Assembly: GCA_934255485.1 (NCBI GenBank)
Contig: CAKQOG010000030.1
Coordinates: 1 to 29,098 of the forward strand
Direction of reading: 5' to 3'
DNA length: 29,098 bases
From: an uncultured Prevotellamassilia sp.
GTDB taxonomy: Bacteria > Bacteroidota > Bacteroidia > Bacteroidales > Bacteroidaceae
Below are positions 15,211 to 22,359 of this stretch, piece after piece. The position numbers were made by a program, and so were the translations under genes. Within the stretch, counting starts at the first letter, position 1, and each line of letters begins with the position of its first letter. The notes beneath the pieces are model-generated. The model saw only the letters and a list, made by a program, of their open reading frames with translations, had not been told where the DNA came from and made no database searches.

Positions 15211-16341
15211 CTACACTTTACTCATCTGCTTTATAATACCCTCTGCTGCACGCATTGGCGCACCTGGACTGCCTAAAATACATTTTACGCTTTCGTATCC
15301 TTGCAACTGAGCAATACGTTGGGGCGAATCAGCGGGCAACAAGGCTTGCATGTGTTGGGTGAGCAAGGACACATTCATATCGCTTGCCACAAGTTCAGGA
15401 ACCACCTCACTATCTGCAATCAAATTGACCAAAGAGATATAAGGAACCTTTAAGAAATAAGGGCGTACACGCGATATAAACCATCCTGCACGCATATAGT
15501 AGCATACCACTTGTGGCACACCAAACATAGCCGTTTCAAGTGTGGCTGTACCACTGGTTACAAGTGCAAGAGTGGCATGAGAAAGTAGCTGATAAGTCCG
15601 ATTACTCACAAAACTAACACGTTTACTATCAATCGGTGTGTTTGCAACAATTTTACGATAAAAACTTTCCTCAACTGAAGGAGCCATTGCTACAATCACC
15701 TGATAATTAGCAAAAGGAGTGGCAGCTTGCAACATACGGCTTAGGTTGTCTTTTATCTCTTGCTTGCGTGAACCTGGCAACAATGCTATGGTTTTACCAT
15801 CAGGCTGAGGTTGCCCATGCAACTGCTGGTATGCAACCACTTCGTCTACTGTTGGGTTGCCCACATAGGTAATGGGGTAATGGTGCTTTTGTTCAAAAAA
15901 AGGCACCTCAAAGGGTAATATAGAGAAAAGATGGTCTACATCACGACGAATGTTTCGAATGCGATGTTCTTTCCATGCCCATATTTTAGGTGATATGTAA
16001 TAAAAAACAGGACAAATACTATTTTGTTTTACATAACGTGCTATTTTAAGATTAAAACCAGGATAATCCACCAATATCACTGCATCAGGCTTCCATTCTG
16101 CTATTTGTTGTTCACACTGTTGCATACCATGAAGAATTGTGCGTAAATGGAGCAATACTTGCACAAAACCCATATATGCCAACTTTTTGTAGTGACACAA
16201 AAGTGTTCCACCTACCGCTTGCATTTTCTCGCCCCCATAGTAGCGAAATTCTGCTTGCGGACACACTTTGAGCAACGACTGCATGAGATGAGAAGCATGA
16301 AGGTCACCACTTGCTTCGCCTGCAATAAGGAAAAAACGCAT
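15211..16341 (-). CDS. lpxB: Lipid-A-disaccharide synthase LpxB, 376 aa
   Basis: A GT19 glycosyltransferase that joins UDP-2,3-diacylglucosamine and lipid X to form the lipid A disaccharide at the inner face of the inner membrane. Diagnostic stretches are FLIAGEASGDLHASHLM (3-20), FRYYGGEKMQAVGG, YKKLAYMGFVQVL, VILVDYPGFNLKIA, YYISPKIWAWKEHRI, LPFEVPFF, YVGNPTVDEV, LLPGSRKQEI and VTSGTATLETAMFGVPQVVCYY, in the family's order. The length is typical. It follows surE by 32 bases with no promoter between, so the two genes should be one transcript. Confidence 0.97.
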   Translation of the reverse strand: MRFFLIAGEASGDLHASHLMQSLLKVCPQAEFRYYGGEKMQAVGGTLLCHYKKLAYMGFVQVLLHLRTILHGMQQCEQQIAEWKPDAVILVDYPGFNLKIARYVKQNSICPVFYYISPKIWAWKEHRIRNIRRDVDHLFSILPFEVPFFEQKHHYPITYVGNPTVDEVVAYQQLHGQPQPDGKTIALLPGSRKQEIKDNLSRMLQAATPFANYQVIVAMAPSVEESFYRKIVANTPIDSKRVSFVSNRTYQLLSHATLALVTSGTATLETAMFGVPQVVCYYMRAGWFISRVRPYFLKVPYISLVNLIADSEVVPELVASDMNVSLLTQHMQALLPADSPQRIAQLQGYESVKCILGSPGAPMRAAEGIIKQMSKV

Positions 16342-16373
16342 ATTTAGTCTGCTTTTTTAGAACAACATGTTAA

Positions 16374-17129
16374 TTATAGCACGCCCTTTAGCACATTGAT
16401 AAATTCGTGTGCTGTAACGTCAAGTTGCGTTGGAGTAACAGCAACATAGTCGTGAGCCAATGCCCAATGGTCGGTATCGGTGGCATTAGGTTCAAGGTTC
16501 TTGCATTCGCCTGCAAGCCAAAAGTATTCGCCCCCGTATGGGTGAACACGACGTTCTACCTCGTTTTGCCAACGCGCATGAGCCATACGACACACCTTGA
16601 TACCCTTAAACTTCTCTGCTAACGGAAAGTTAATGTTTAAACACGTAAAAGACGGCATACCCACTGCAATCGCCTTAAACATAAAGTCGATAAGATAAGG
16701 GCGCAACGGCTCAAAGTTAGCCTCCATGCGATAGTCGCACAAAGAGAAAGCTATAGCAGGATAGCCTTGTAAAGCGCCCTCAGTAGCAACCCCCATTGTA
16801 CCAGAGTAATGACTATTTACCGAAGAATTATCCCCGTGGTTAATTCCCCCAATCACAAGGTCGAACGGACGGTCTTTAAACAAATTGATAGCCATCTTAA
16901 CACAATCTGTTGGTGTGCCAGAGCAAGAGCAAATAGTGAGTCCTTCTTCTTTTTTCAACACCTTGTAAGTGATAGGTTGGGTCGATGTTATGGAGCAACT
17001 AAACCCTGAACGTGCAGAATCGGGAGCCATAACCAAGATATCGGCATAAGGACGCAATGCATCAATCAAAAAGTTGATACCTGGAGCATCAACACCATCA
17101 TCGTTTGAAATAAGCAGATATGGACGCAT
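16374..17129 (-). CDS. surE: 5'/3'-nucleotidase SurE, 251 aa
   Basis: SurE is a metal-dependent phosphatase acting on nucleoside monophosphates, involved in survival under stress. The N-terminus LLISNDDGVDAPGINFL carries the metal ligands D10 and D11. APDSARSGFSCSIT gives the conserved serine, and GGINHGDNSSVNSHYSGTMGVATEGAL the conserved asparagine and signature loop. The length of 251 is usual. It is the first gene of surE-lpxB, an arrangement common in Bacteroidales, and is divergent from parA. A TACTTTTG box (17268-17261) lies about 130 bases upstream. Confidence 0.96.
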   Translation of the reverse strand: MRPYLLISNDDGVDAPGINFLIDALRPYADILVMAPDSARSGFSCSITSTQPITYKVLKKEEGLTICSCSGTPTDCVKMAINLFKDRPFDLVIGGINHGDNSSVNSHYSGTMGVATEGALQGYPAIAFSLCDYRMEANFEPLRPYLIDFMFKAIAVGMPSFTCLNINFPLAEKFKGIKVCRMAHARWQNEVERRVHPYGGEYFWLAGECKNLEPNATDTDHWALAHDYVAVTPTQLDVTAHEFINVLKGVL

Positions 17130-17260
17130 AAAAAGAAGTCGGGATAAATAATTTAATAATTATACTAAAGTGCTGTGTTACAATCTGTTGGACATAGCAT
17201 TAATAACAGATATTAAACCTTTTTAAAATCTCATTCAGAATAACAGAAGTAAACACAAAG

Positions 17261-17268
17261 CAAAAGTA
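17261..17268 (-). promoter_or_regulatory. -7 box (TACTTTTG), probable surE-lpxB promoter
   Basis: The minus strand reads TACTTTTG, matching TAnnTTTG. No good -33 TTTG is visible. The surrounding 300-base divergent gap (17130-17429) otherwise holds only the parA-side box and no gene. Confidence 0.45.
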
Positions 17269-17309
17269 CGAAAAATAGTTCAGCTATGATTTATTCAACG
17301 TTTTTTTCT

Positions 17310-17317
17310 TAACTTTG
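17310..17317 (+). promoter_or_regulatory. -7 box (TAACTTTG), probable parAB promoter
   Basis: TAACTTTG fits the consensus exactly and lies 113 bases before the parA ATG. The -33 region (TTTATTC, 17290-17296) is weak and closer than usual. It is back to back with the surE box. Confidence 0.5.
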
Positions 17318-17429
17318 CAGTCTAAAGTATAGGGATTTTGAAATAGCCGTATGCTAAGTGCAACACACTATCTATTATTGCTATTCAAAGCATACCTTTC
17401 CATCCCTTAACCTTTAACTCCTTGACAAC

Positions 17430-18194
17430 ATGAGCAAAATTATTGCTTTGGCCAACCAAAAAGGTGGTGTGGGCAAAACAACAACTTCAATGAATTTAGC
17501 AGCCTCACTTGCTACCTATGAAAAGAGAGTGCTTCTAATTGATGCAGACTCCCAAGCTAATGCATCGTCGGGTCTGGGCGTAGACCTAAGCAAGGTGGAT
17601 TGTTCCATCTACGAGTGTCTTATCAATGGGGTTGATGTGCACGAGGCCATCTATACCACAGATATTGATAGACTTGACATTATCCCATCAAACATCAACC
17701 TTGTGGGTGCAGAGGTTGAAATGCTCAATTTTGAGGGGCGCGAATATTTGCTAAAGAAACTTCTTAAATCGTTAGACAAAGAATACGATTACATCTTAAT
17801 AGACTGCTCTCCATCATTAGGACTTATTACAGTAAATGCGCTCACTGCTGCAAATTCTGTAATCATACCCGTTCAATGCGAATACTTTGCCCTTGAAGGC
17901 ATATCTAAATTGCTCAACACTATTAAGATTGTAAAGAAAAAGCTTAATCCCGAACTCGAAATAGAGGGTTTTCTGCTTACAATGTATGATAGTCGCTTGA
18001 GATTGGCCAACCAAATATACGACGAAGTGAAACGTCATTTCCAAGAATTGGTCTTTAAGACAGTCATACAACGCAACGTTAAACTCTCTGAAGCACCAAG
18101 TCATGGTTTACCTGCTATTCTGTACGATGCAGACTCTACTGGGGCAAAAAATCATCTTGCCTTAGCTAAAGAAATCATAAAGAAAAACGAATAA
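17430..18194 (+). CDS. parA: Chromosome-partitioning ATPase ParA (Soj), 254 aa
   Basis: A deviant Walker ATPase that binds DNA non-specifically and drives segregation of ParB-parS complexes. MSKIIALANQKGGVGKTTTS holds the deviant Walker A KGGVGKT (11-17). LLIDADSQANAS is the A' motif, YILIDCSPSLGLITVNAL is Walker B, and CEYFALEGISKLL follows. The absence of an N-terminal HTH extension and the length of 254 aa mark a chromosomal (type Ib-like/Soj) protein, not a plasmid P1-type ParA. parB follows 98 bases later. The four genes parA, parB, DUF5683 and mltD form a conserved Bacteroidales group, here with no terminator between them. Confidence 0.97.
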   Translation: MSKIIALANQKGGVGKTTTSMNLAASLATYEKRVLLIDADSQANASSGLGVDLSKVDCSIYECLINGVDVHEAIYTTDIDRLDIIPSNINLVGAEVEMLNFEGREYLLKKLLKSLDKEYDYILIDCSPSLGLITVNALTAANSVIIPVQCEYFALEGISKLLNTIKIVKKKLNPELEIEGFLLTMYDSRLRLANQIYDEVKRHFQELVFKTVIQRNVKLSEAPSHGLPAILYDADSTGAKNHLALAKEIIKKNE

Positions 18195-18292
18195 TCATGT
18201 GGAGATAATATGCAAGGCAAAGGCTTTGAAAGCATATATCCACAACCCAATAAATACATAATAATTAGAATTTAGTTTTAATCCTTAACAAC

Positions 18293-19186
18293 ATGGCAAG
18301 TCACAAAAAATTCCCTGCGCTTGGTCGCGGTCTCGATGCACTCATCTCTACAGAGGAAGAAGTTCACACCAGTGGTTCTTCAAGCATCAATGAAGTGCCT
18401 GTTTTTAAAGTAAAAGCTAATCCCAATCAGCCACGCCGTGAGTTCTCGCCCGAATCATTGCAAGAACTTGCCGATAGCATACGCCAAATAGGTATCATCC
18501 AACCCATCACCTTGCGATTGATGGAGGACGACTCCTATCAAATCATTGCAGGCGAGCGTCGTTGGCGTGCTGCACAAATGGCTGGTCTCACCACCATTCC
18601 TGCATATATCCGCACCGCCGACGATGAGAATATGATGCAAATGGCATTGGTTGAGAACATCCAACGCGAAGACCTCAACGCCATTGAAATTGCTCTTGCC
18701 TACCAAAACCTTATTGAGCAATACAACCTCACACAAGACAAACTCTCTGAGAAGGTAGGTAAAAACAGAGCCACCATTGCCAACTATCTACGCTTGCTTA
18801 AACTACCAGCACAAGTGCAAGTGGCTCTTCAAAACAAAGAAATAGACCAAGGGCACGCACGCGCTTTGCTCGCACTTAACAAACCATCTCTGCAAGTAAA
18901 GCTCTTCAATGAAATAAAAGAAAAAGGCTATTCTGTTCGTCAAGTTGAAGAGATGGTAAAAGCGCTCAACAATGGCGAAACCTTGCAGAGCGGTCGTCAC
19001 ACGTTGAAAAACAAAAGTGTGAAGCGATTGCCTGAAGAGTACAATGAACTGCGCAACCGCCTTTCTGAACGCTTCAGTACCAAGGTGCAAATGACTTGTT
19101 CGCAACAAGGTAAAGGCAAAATATCTATACCTTTTGCATCCGAAGAAGAATTGGAGCATATCATTGCATTGTTGGATAAGATTTAA
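18293..19186 (+). CDS. parB: Chromosome-partitioning protein ParB, 297 aa
   Basis: A CTP-dependent DNA clamp loaded at parS. The N-terminus ALGRGLDALIS is the ParA-contacting segment. PNQPRREFSPESLQELADSIRQIGIIQPITLR and the CTP-binding IIAGERRWRAAQMAGL follow. ENIQREDLNAIEIALAYQNLIEQYNLTQDKLSEKVGKNRATIANYLRLLKLP is the ParB box plus helix-turn-helix, with DQGHARALL after it. The C-terminal dimerisation domain is present (residues about 250-297). I searched the window by eye for a parS-like GTTTCACGTGAAAC or GTTCCACGTGGAAC palindrome and saw none, so parS must lie elsewhere. Confidence 0.97.
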   Translation: MASHKKFPALGRGLDALISTEEEVHTSGSSSINEVPVFKVKANPNQPRREFSPESLQELADSIRQIGIIQPITLRLMEDDSYQIIAGERRWRAAQMAGLTTIPAYIRTADDENMMQMALVENIQREDLNAIEIALAYQNLIEQYNLTQDKLSEKVGKNRATIANYLRLLKLPAQVQVALQNKEIDQGHARALLALNKPSLQVKLFNEIKEKGYSVRQVEEMVKALNNGETLQSGRHTLKNKSVKRLPEEYNELRNRLSERFSTKVQMTCSQQGKGKISIPFASEEELEHIIALLDKI

Positions 19187-19234
19187 CCAACAACTTCATA
19201 TTAAAACTCATAACAGATATAGTTCTGACAAAAT

Positions 19235-20098
19235 ATGCACTTGCAAAATGTCATATACGTGCTTGCATGGATGCTTTGCATAAGCATTCAAGGCATAGAG
19301 GCAAAGGCTAACAACACTGCTAAAGTCGAAGTCCCCATTAGGACTTCGGCTTTGGCTGTTTTAGTTGATAATAAGTGCAAGGCATTCAACCCTACCACAA
19401 ATAGTTCTGAAATATGCGTTGAAGCAGACACAGCTAAAACGTTTGAGGAACTTGCACGCGAGTTGCAAAAGGAAGAGGATGAGCGCGTATCAGACCCCGA
19501 CTCTGCTATCATCGCGCCTATCGATTCTGCTCGTCTCAAGCAACTTAGCGACTCTTTGATAGCCAAGCCTATTGCTAAGCCTGTACAAAAGCCAAAATTT
19601 ATACCCAATCCAACACGGGCGTTGTGGCTTTCGTTGGTGCTTCCAGGTGCAGGACAAATTTACAACCGCAAGTATTGGAAACTGCCTTTTATCTACGGCG
19701 GTTTCTTGGGATGCGCCTATGCTTTGATGTGGAATCAGATGATGTATCGCGACTATTCGCAAGCTTATCTCGACATCATGGACGACGACCCCAATACAAA
19801 ATCATACTTAGACATGCTTCCACCACGTTATGACATAACGGGACGCGAAGACCAGTTTAAGAGCATATTTAAGCGCAAAAAAGACTATTACAGACGTTAC
19901 CGCGACCTCAGTGCATTTTGCTTTGTTGGTGTGTATCTGCTGTCGGTAATAGACGCATACGTCGATGCACAGCTCTCTGTATTCGACATCTCAAACGACC
20001 TTTCGCTGAAAGTGCACCCCACTGTTATCGGCACACAAAACATGCTTGGCTCTACCAATCGCGCAGCCTATGGCGTTGGGTGCAGTCTGAACTTTTAG
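19235..20098 (+). CDS. DUF5683 family membrane protein, 287 aa
   Basis: A signal-like hydrophobic N-terminus (MHLQNVIYVLAWMLCISIQGIEAKA) is followed by a low-complexity acidic linker to about residue 120. The DUF5683 domain follows: PNPTRALWLSLVLPGAGQIYNRKYWKLPFIYGGF, a second hydrophobic segment, a charged YRRYRDL stretch, then FCFVGVYLLSVIDAYVDAQLSVFDIS. The PGAGQIYN motif is shared with small membrane proteins of the TM2 type. The function is unknown. In Bacteroidales this family regularly stands between parB and a MltD-type transglycosylase, as here (48 bases after parB). That suggests an envelope role tied to division or segregation, by context only. Confidence 0.88.
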   Translation: MHLQNVIYVLAWMLCISIQGIEAKANNTAKVEVPIRTSALAVLVDNKCKAFNPTTNSSEICVEADTAKTFEELARELQKEEDERVSDPDSAIIAPIDSARLKQLSDSLIAKPIAKPVQKPKFIPNPTRALWLSLVLPGAGQIYNRKYWKLPFIYGGFLGCAYALMWNQMMYRDYSQAYLDIMDDDPNTKSYLDMLPPRYDITGREDQFKSIFKRKKDYYRRYRDLSAFCFVGVYLLSVIDAYVDAQLSVFDISNDLSLKVHPTVIGTQNMLGSTNRAAYGVGCSLNF

Positions 20099-20196
20099 CA
20101 GTCTGAACTTTAATATTACCCATTCAAACAGACATAAAGTAGATGCAGTACAAAGAACCACTCAGTACCACATCGAAGAAAAGATATAACTATTTA

Positions 20197-21666
20197 ATGA
20201 AACGATTAAAAACAATCTTCTTGGCATTGGCCGCTGGCTTTATGACAGCAGTAGCACAAACGCCTAAGAACGAAATTACGGTACACGACGACAAAAACGG
20301 ACGAGATGAAGTGATTGACCTACCAGAGGGTATGTCTGTAAACAGCGATTCACTTATCAACGAGTGGATGGCTAAAAAGTATCTATATCCAGACACCACT
20401 TGCGTTAATCCCAACTACAACCCTACCTTCACAACCGAAGAATACCAAGAACGCCTACGCCGCATGCCCGTTGTTATGGAAATGCCTTACAATGGTGTGG
20501 TGCAGAAGTTTATCGATCAATATAGTGGACGTTTGCGCCGTACGGTGTCGTATGCATTAGGAGCTGGAAACTTTTATATCCCCATCTTCGAGGAAGCACT
20601 CGACTATTATGGCTTGCCCTTAGAGCTTAAATATCTACCCGTCATTGAGTCTGCTCTTGAGCCTAAAGCAAAAAGTCCTGCAGGCGCAGTGGGTTTGTGG
20701 CAGTTTATGCTTGCCACAGGCAAACGCTACAACTTGCAAGTAAATAGTTTGATAGACGAACGTCAAGACCCCTATAAGAGTTCGTGGGCAGCAGCACGCT
20801 ACTTGCGTGACCTATATAAGGTATTCAAGGATTGGAGTCTTGTGATAGCCGCTTACAACTGCGGTCCTACCACGGTTAACAAAGCCATCCATCGTGCAGG
20901 TGGAACACGCGATTATTGGACCATCTATCCCTACCTACCGAGCGAGACACGTGGGTATGTGCCAGCATTTATTGCTGCTAACTACATTATGAACTACTAT
21001 TGCGAGCATAATATTTGCCCCATGAAAACGCGTATACCTGTCACAACTGACACTGTGACTGTGCAGCGCGACTTACACATGGATCAAATAGCTGCGCTCT
21101 GCAACATTGATAAAGAAGCCATCAAAGCCCTTAATCCTCAATATAAAACAGACCTCATTCCTGGTTCAAGTGGCCCCATGACACTCTGTTTGCCAACCGA
21201 CTATTTAACGGCATTTATTGACTTAAAGGACTCTGTTTATAACTATCGCGCTGACGAACTCATGACACGTCGTTCTACCGTCGAGGTGAACGAAAAGTTA
21301 GACAATCGTAGTGTAGCCTCACGTCGTCGTGCATCGCGTTCATCTGCAAGCAAAGACTATGCCTCTAACGCCAACGATAATGCTGAAACAAAGAAGCATT
21401 CGAGTTCAAAATCCTCATCTGGTACAAAAAGTAGCAAGTCGTCATCATCAAAAAAGTCTACTAACAAAAAATATAGTTCGTCTTCTCGTTCATCAAAAAA
21501 GAGCAAGAGCAAAAAAGAACAATCAAGCAAGACTACTAAAGTGCGCAAAGGCGATACTCTGAGCGAGATTGCAGAGCGTAATGGTACAACCGTTAGTAAA
21601 CTAAAGAAACTCAATAAGATAAAAGGCAATAAGATTACAGCTGGCGACAAAATTAAGGTGAAATAA
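20197..21666 (+). CDS. mltD: MltD-type membrane-bound lytic murein transglycosylase with LysM repeats, 489 aa
   Basis: Cleaves the glycan strands of peptidoglycan to 1,6-anhydro products in the periplasm. I start at the ATG at 20197, because MKRLKTIFLALAAGFMTAVAQ is a clean signal peptide. An earlier in-frame ATG at 20143 would add 18 polar residues before it. The SLT domain runs from about 125 to 265: YYGLPLELKYLPVIESALEPKAKSPAGAVGLWQFM with catalytic E151, then AAYNCGPTTVNKAI. A first degenerate LysM lies near residue 290-340. A Ser/Lys-rich spacer (about 370-440) follows, and a clear terminal LysM (VRKGDTLSEIAERNGTTVSKLKKLN) ends the protein. It is the last gene of the parA unit. No relA follows; a terminator does. 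Confidence 0.93.
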   Translation: MKRLKTIFLALAAGFMTAVAQTPKNEITVHDDKNGRDEVIDLPEGMSVNSDSLINEWMAKKYLYPDTTCVNPNYNPTFTTEEYQERLRRMPVVMEMPYNGVVQKFIDQYSGRLRRTVSYALGAGNFYIPIFEEALDYYGLPLELKYLPVIESALEPKAKSPAGAVGLWQFMLATGKRYNLQVNSLIDERQDPYKSSWAAARYLRDLYKVFKDWSLVIAAYNCGPTTVNKAIHRAGGTRDYWTIYPYLPSETRGYVPAFIAANYIMNYYCEHNICPMKTRIPVTTDTVTVQRDLHMDQIAALCNIDKEAIKALNPQYKTDLIPGSSGPMTLCLPTDYLTAFIDLKDSVYNYRADELMTRRSTVEVNEKLDNRSVASRRRASRSSASKDYASNANDNAETKKHSSSKSSSGTKSSKSSSSKKSTNKKYSSSSRSSKKSKSKKEQSSKTTKVRKGDTLSEIAERNGTTVSKLKKLNKIKGNKITAGDKIKVK

Positions 21667-21692
21667 CCCCATCTCGCTTGCGCTATTATGCC

Positions 21693-21745
21693 AAAAGGCA
21701 TCATGTATAGTCTGCATAACGCAAAGACTTACATGATGCCTTTTT
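21693..21745. terminator. Terminator after mltD, probably also serving the SRPBCC gene
   Basis: AAAAGGCATCATGTA (21693-21707) pairs with 21730-21744, with an inner AGTCT/AGACT extension. On the plus strand it ends in TTTTT. It lies between the convergent mltD and the gene ending at 21769, so it may act in both directions. Confidence 0.88.
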
Positions 21746-21768
21746 GTATTGTTCTATCGTACAAGCCA

Positions 21769-22239
21769 CTATCTTATAGCACTGAGCATATTAGCCAAAC
21801 CATCGGCAGCTTGCTGCAAAGGTTTAGCCACCATACCCTTCATAAAGAAGTTTACCTCTGCACCAACAGTTACGCGCATTTTGCATTCCATTTCGCCATG
21901 AGGGAGTAATTGTATCCACACATAAAGTTGCACGGGCGAACCCTCCGAAGCAAACTTAATACATTTAGGCTCATCACGTTCTATCACACGCAAGGTAATT
22001 TGTCCCATAGGCGAACTGATATGGATAGCATCTGTTTCAAACGACAATCCCTCGGCATATTTCGTAAGTTCCTCCATCTTGTCGGCAGGCACTTGTTGGC
22101 TTATCTGCGCTTGTACGGCAGGGTCGTTCAAGCGTTCTTTAATAACCGAAAGATTGTTAAGGTCCGAAAATCTGCTATATATAACAGTTTGTTGTTGTGG
22201 AATGATTTTTACTTCGCTTTCAAATTTTGATAAAGACAT
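21769..22239 (-). CDS. SRPBCC-fold (START-like) protein, 156 aa
   Basis: A small soluble protein with the alternating strand pattern of the SRPBCC/polyketide-cyclase fold: KFESEVKIIPQQQTVIYSRFSDLNNL at the start, ITLRVIERDEPKCIKFASEG in the centre and a long C-terminal helix (PLQQAADGLANMLSAI). The start chosen is the ATG at 22239 (MSLSKFESEV). An in-frame start 57 bases earlier would add a stretch that overlaps the hairpin at 22277 and does not look like coding sequence. No catalytic residue can be named and the ligand is unknown. It is the last gene in the aroA-to-porW direction but is separated by a hairpin, so it may be transcribed on its own. Confidence 0.75.
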   Translation of the reverse strand: MSLSKFESEVKIIPQQQTVIYSRFSDLNNLSVIKERLNDPAVQAQISQQVPADKMEELTKYAEGLSFETDAIHISSPMGQITLRVIERDEPKCIKFASEGSPVQLYVWIQLLPHGEMECKMRVTVGAEVNFFMKGMVAKPLQQAADGLANMLSAIR

Positions 22240-22276
22240 AATTTTTAAAATAGTATTTATGCTATTGTAGAATTGA

Positions 22277-22320
22277 CATATCAGCAAGTGCTTCACATTA
22301 CACTTGCTGATATGTTTTTT
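22277..22320 (-). terminator. Hairpin between porW and the SRPBCC gene
   Basis: A perfect 14-bp stem, CATATCAGCAAGTG (22277-22290) with its complement at 22301-22314. The T6 run follows on the plus strand, where no gene ends. On the minus strand, after porW, the stem is followed only by TCAATTC. It may still act as the end of the porW transcript or as an mRNA-stabilising hairpin. Confidence 0.5.
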
Positions 22321-22359
22321 GTTGTTTTACTTATACACATAGTGGCTAAATCCACTATT

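Noticed and set aside
21357..21704. A 115-codon minus-strand frame opposite mltD
   Set aside because: It is antisense to the Ser/Lys-rich spacer and LysM of mltD, giving a Leu/Asp/Phe-rich artefact.
22277..22320. Plus-strand terminator for a missed plus-strand gene
   Set aside because: The T-run is on the plus strand, but the only plus-strand frames upstream are antisense to the SRPBCC gene. It is kept as a hairpin between minus-strand genes.
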